From CALMZN01 sp964443785 (GTDB taxonomy: Bacteria > Patescibacteriota > Patescibacteriia > UBA1558 > GWA2-36-10), in the NCBI GenBank assembly GCA_964443785.1, contig CAYUER010000021.1:1-15077 (forward strand): 15,077 nt of DNA, in the 5' to 3' direction. Positions 13,253 through 15,077 of the stretch are shown here, piece after piece (positions within the stretch are counted from its first letter, which is position 1; each line of letters begins with the position of its first letter). The position numbers and the translations under genes were made by a program. The notes under the pieces were generated by a model. The model was not told the origin of the DNA. It ran no database searches and saw nothing but the letters and a program-made list of their open reading frames with translations.

Positions 13253-14989
13253 ATGAAGCTATTGTGGAATTATTTAAAGACTTATAAAAAATATTTAATT
13301 TATTCTTTGATCCTAGCTAGTATCAATCAATTATTTTCTTTGTTTGATCCTCAGATTTTTCGGCTAATGATTGACAACTATGCTTCCAAGTTTGACACCC
13401 TGACCCAGGGGCAGTTTTTTACGGGTATTGCTTGGTTGCTTTTGGCTTTTATGGGAGTAGCCTTGGTTTCCCGCATTGCCAAAAATTTTCAAGATTATTA
13501 TGTCAATGTGATTACTCAGCGTGTTGGTACTAGTCTGTATGCCAATAGTGTGAAGCATTCTTTTTCTTTGCCTTATATCAATTTTGAAGATCAGCAGTCT
13601 GGGGAGTTGTTGCAGAAATTGCAAAAAGCTCGCAATGATGCGCAAGAGCTGATTGGTCAGCTCATCAATATGATCTTTGTGTCATTGATCGGCATTGTTT
13701 TTGTTTTGGTTTATGCTTTTATTGTGCATTGGCTGATTGGTTTGATTTATTTTTTGCTTTTGCCGATTTTGGGCTTTAGTACTTATTTTTTGAGTAAAAA
13801 AATCAGAGAAGCACAAAAACTTATTATCACCCAGCAAGCTGAATTGGCCGGATCGACCACTGAGACTTTGCGTAATGTCCAGTTAGTCAAATCACTCGGT
13901 CTTGATCAGCAGGAAATCAATAGACTAAACAAAGTTAATGATGATATTTTAGTTTTGGAGCTCAAAAAAGTAAAAATAGTCAGAACTTTTAGTTTTTGGC
14001 AGGGTACTTTGCTCAATACTATGCGCACCATGCTAATGGGCGTGATGATGTATTTGATTTTTACTCAAGATATTACTTTGGGTCAATTTTTTACCTTGTT
14101 TATTTATTCATTTTTTATTTTTACTCCCTTGTCTCAATTTGGTCAGGTGGTGGCCAAATATCAAGAAACTTCAGCTAGCATGAGTAAGCTCGAGGAAGTT
14201 TTGCAACAAAAACCCGAGGTCAAGCCTCAAAATGCTGTAGTATTATCCGAGCTCAAAGAAATTATTTTTGATCAAGTAGCCTTCAAATACAAAAGTTCAG
14301 AATTTGAAACTATCAAAAATCTAAGCGCTGTCATCAAGTCTGGAGAAAAGGTAGCTTTTGTCGGGCCATCAGGCTCTGGTAAAACTACCTTGATTAAGCT
14401 GATTGTCGGCTTGTATCAGCCAGCCAGTGGAGAGTTGCGCTTCAATGGTCAGATTAGTACGCAAATTGATTTTGATAAATTTAGGCAAAGCATTGGCCTA
14501 GTTGCCCAAGAGACACAGCTCTTTGCTGGTACTATTCGAGAAAATTTGTTGTTTGTGAAGCCCGAAGCTACAGACAGCGAGTGTTTGGAAGTCTTGCATC
14601 AGGCAGCGGCTGATAATATTTTACAGCGAGCTGAAAAGGGTCTTGATACCAAGATTGGCGAAGGTGGCTTGAAGTTATCCGGTGGGGAAAGACAACGACT
14701 GGCTATTGCTCGTGCGCTTTTGCGTCAGCCAAAAATTATTATTTTTGATGAAGCGACCAGCAGTCTAGACTCGCTGACAGAAAAAGAGATAACCGAGACG
14801 ATCAAAAATATAGCCAAGATAAGACCAGACTTGATTACAGTCATTATTGCTCATCGTCTATCAACAGTTTTGCATGCTGATAAAATATTTGTTTTGGAAA
14901 AAGGCAATTTAGTAGAAAGTGGCACTCACAGTGAATTATTGAAACAATCTGGTTTGTACGCTGCCTTGTGGCGTGAGCAAATGGGCTAG
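13253..14989 (+). CDS. ABC exporter, fused membrane and ATPase domains (MsbA/MdlB type)
   Basis: A 578-residue half-transporter that should work as a dimer. The N-terminal membrane domain has about six helices (residues 1-310) and includes a typical coupling region around ELAGSTTETLRNVQLVKSLG. The ATPase domain has Walker A GPSGSGKTT from 371 (K377), the Q-loop in VAQETQLF, the signature LSGGERQR at 475-482, Walker B with D499-E500 in IIIFDEATSSLDS, and the switch His H534 in IIAHRLST. The substrate cannot be told from sequence; lipids, peptides, drugs and metal conjugates are all possible. It starts four bases after the HMA gene, so it is part of the copper operon or a passenger on its transcript. 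Confidence 0.92.
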   Translation: MKLLWNYLKTYKKYLIYSLILASINQLFSLFDPQIFRLMIDNYASKFDTLTQGQFFTGIAWLLLAFMGVALVSRIAKNFQDYYVNVITQRVGTSLYANSVKHSFSLPYINFEDQQSGELLQKLQKARNDAQELIGQLINMIFVSLIGIVFVLVYAFIVHWLIGLIYFLLLPILGFSTYFLSKKIREAQKLIITQQAELAGSTTETLRNVQLVKSLGLDQQEINRLNKVNDDILVLELKKVKIVRTFSFWQGTLLNTMRTMLMGVMMYLIFTQDITLGQFFTLFIYSFFIFTPLSQFGQVVAKYQETSASMSKLEEVLQQKPEVKPQNAVVLSELKEIIFDQVAFKYKSSEFETIKNLSAVIKSGEKVAFVGPSGSGKTTLIKLIVGLYQPASGELRFNGQISTQIDFDKFRQSIGLVAQETQLFAGTIRENLLFVKPEATDSECLEVLHQAAADNILQRAEKGLDTKIGEGGLKLSGGERQRLAIARALLRQPKIIIFDEATSSLDSLTEKEITETIKNIAKIRPDLITVIIAHRLSTVLHADKIFVLEKGNLVESGTHSELLKQSGLYAALWREQMG

Positions 14990-14992
14990 CTA

Positions 14993-15021
14993 TTTACAAA
15001 AAACATGCTCGCCAGTATGAT
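14993..15021 (+). promoter_or_regulatory. Promoter for the gene at the right edge
   Basis: TTTACA (14993-14998) and TATGAT (15016-15021) are 17 bases apart, each five of six to consensus. It begins three bases after the ABC exporter stop. The leader to ATG 15041 would be about 13 bases. No inverted repeat of the CsoR-operator kind overlaps it. Confidence 0.65.
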
Positions 15022-15040
15022 GATAGTATAAAAATAAATC

Positions 15041-15077
15041 ATGAATCAAAAACTTGCGATCATTATTATTGCCTTAG
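15041..15077 (+). CDS. Start of an unidentified gene with hydrophobic N terminus (partial)
   Basis: Only 12 codons are visible, MNQKLAIIIIAL. A short positive start followed by a hydrophobic run suggests a signal peptide or membrane anchor. It has its own promoter, so it may not belong to the copper operon. The function cannot be inferred. Confidence 0.5.
   Translation, partial: MNQKLAIIIIAL

Noticed and set aside
1..15077. CRISPR array, insertion sequence, phage genes or rRNA
   Set aside because: No regularly spaced direct repeats, transposase, integrase, phage structural protein or rRNA sequence was seen on either strand.

Overview
The window looks like part of an AT-rich genome from Candidatus Patescibacteria (CPR). 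Three things point that way: mostly A/T-rich start contexts without a Shine-Dalgarno sequence, proteins unlike well-studied bacteria in two hypothetical genes, and compact housekeeping genes. TAA, TAG and TGA all act as stops; TGA ends the gene at 2302-3192. The organism therefore does not appear to use the code of Gracilibacteria, in which TGA is a sense codon. Phylum placement is an inference from style, not from a marker-gene tree.

Layout. (1) 1-1925, minus strand: a replication/recombination cluster dnaB - ybaB - recR (recR cut by the window edge). (2) 1960-2212, plus: a consensus promoter, tRNA-Lys(TTT) with encoded CCA, a tail of GC-rich hairpins, and a terminator. (3) 2239-3240: a charged, coiled-coil-like hypothetical protein ending in a near-copy of the tRNA terminator. 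(4) 3254-3762: a self-contained single-gene unit (TTGACA-17-TATATT, perfect Shine-Dalgarno, TTG start, strong terminator) for an unknown 126-residue protein with base composition unlike its neighbours. (5) 3778-5676, minus: argS with its own promoter and terminator, apparently nearly leaderless. (6) 5640-6096: a 450-base intergenic region with a GC palindrome, a well-formed unannotated small RNA, a second terminator, and a 125-bp inverted-repeat unit. (7) 6097-8766: a P2-type (calcium-pump-like) P-type ATPase. (8) 8770-14989: a copper-responsive operon with an operator-overlapped promoter, then csoR, a membrane-anchored DUF305 protein, copA, a membrane protein with a C-terminal cupredoxin domain, a small HMA copper-chaperone-like protein and an ABC exporter. 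Several genes are joined by an almost identical four-base gap. (9) 14993-15077: a new promoter and the first codons of another gene.

How the genes work together. The repressor CsoR (copper ligands C35/H60/C64) should bind the inverted repeat over its own promoter and release it on Cu(I). The chaperone-like HMA protein and the N-terminal HMA domain of CopA would pass Cu(I) to CopA for export. The DUF305 and cupredoxin-domain proteins would handle copper at or outside the membrane. The ABC exporter is tightly coupled to these genes, but its substrate cannot be read from sequence.

The strongest candidates for something undescribed are the three-hairpin small RNA at 5781-5876, the repeat family built on ACCCTGTTRAATA that supplies the end of CopA, and the GC-rich single-gene unit at 3254-3762.
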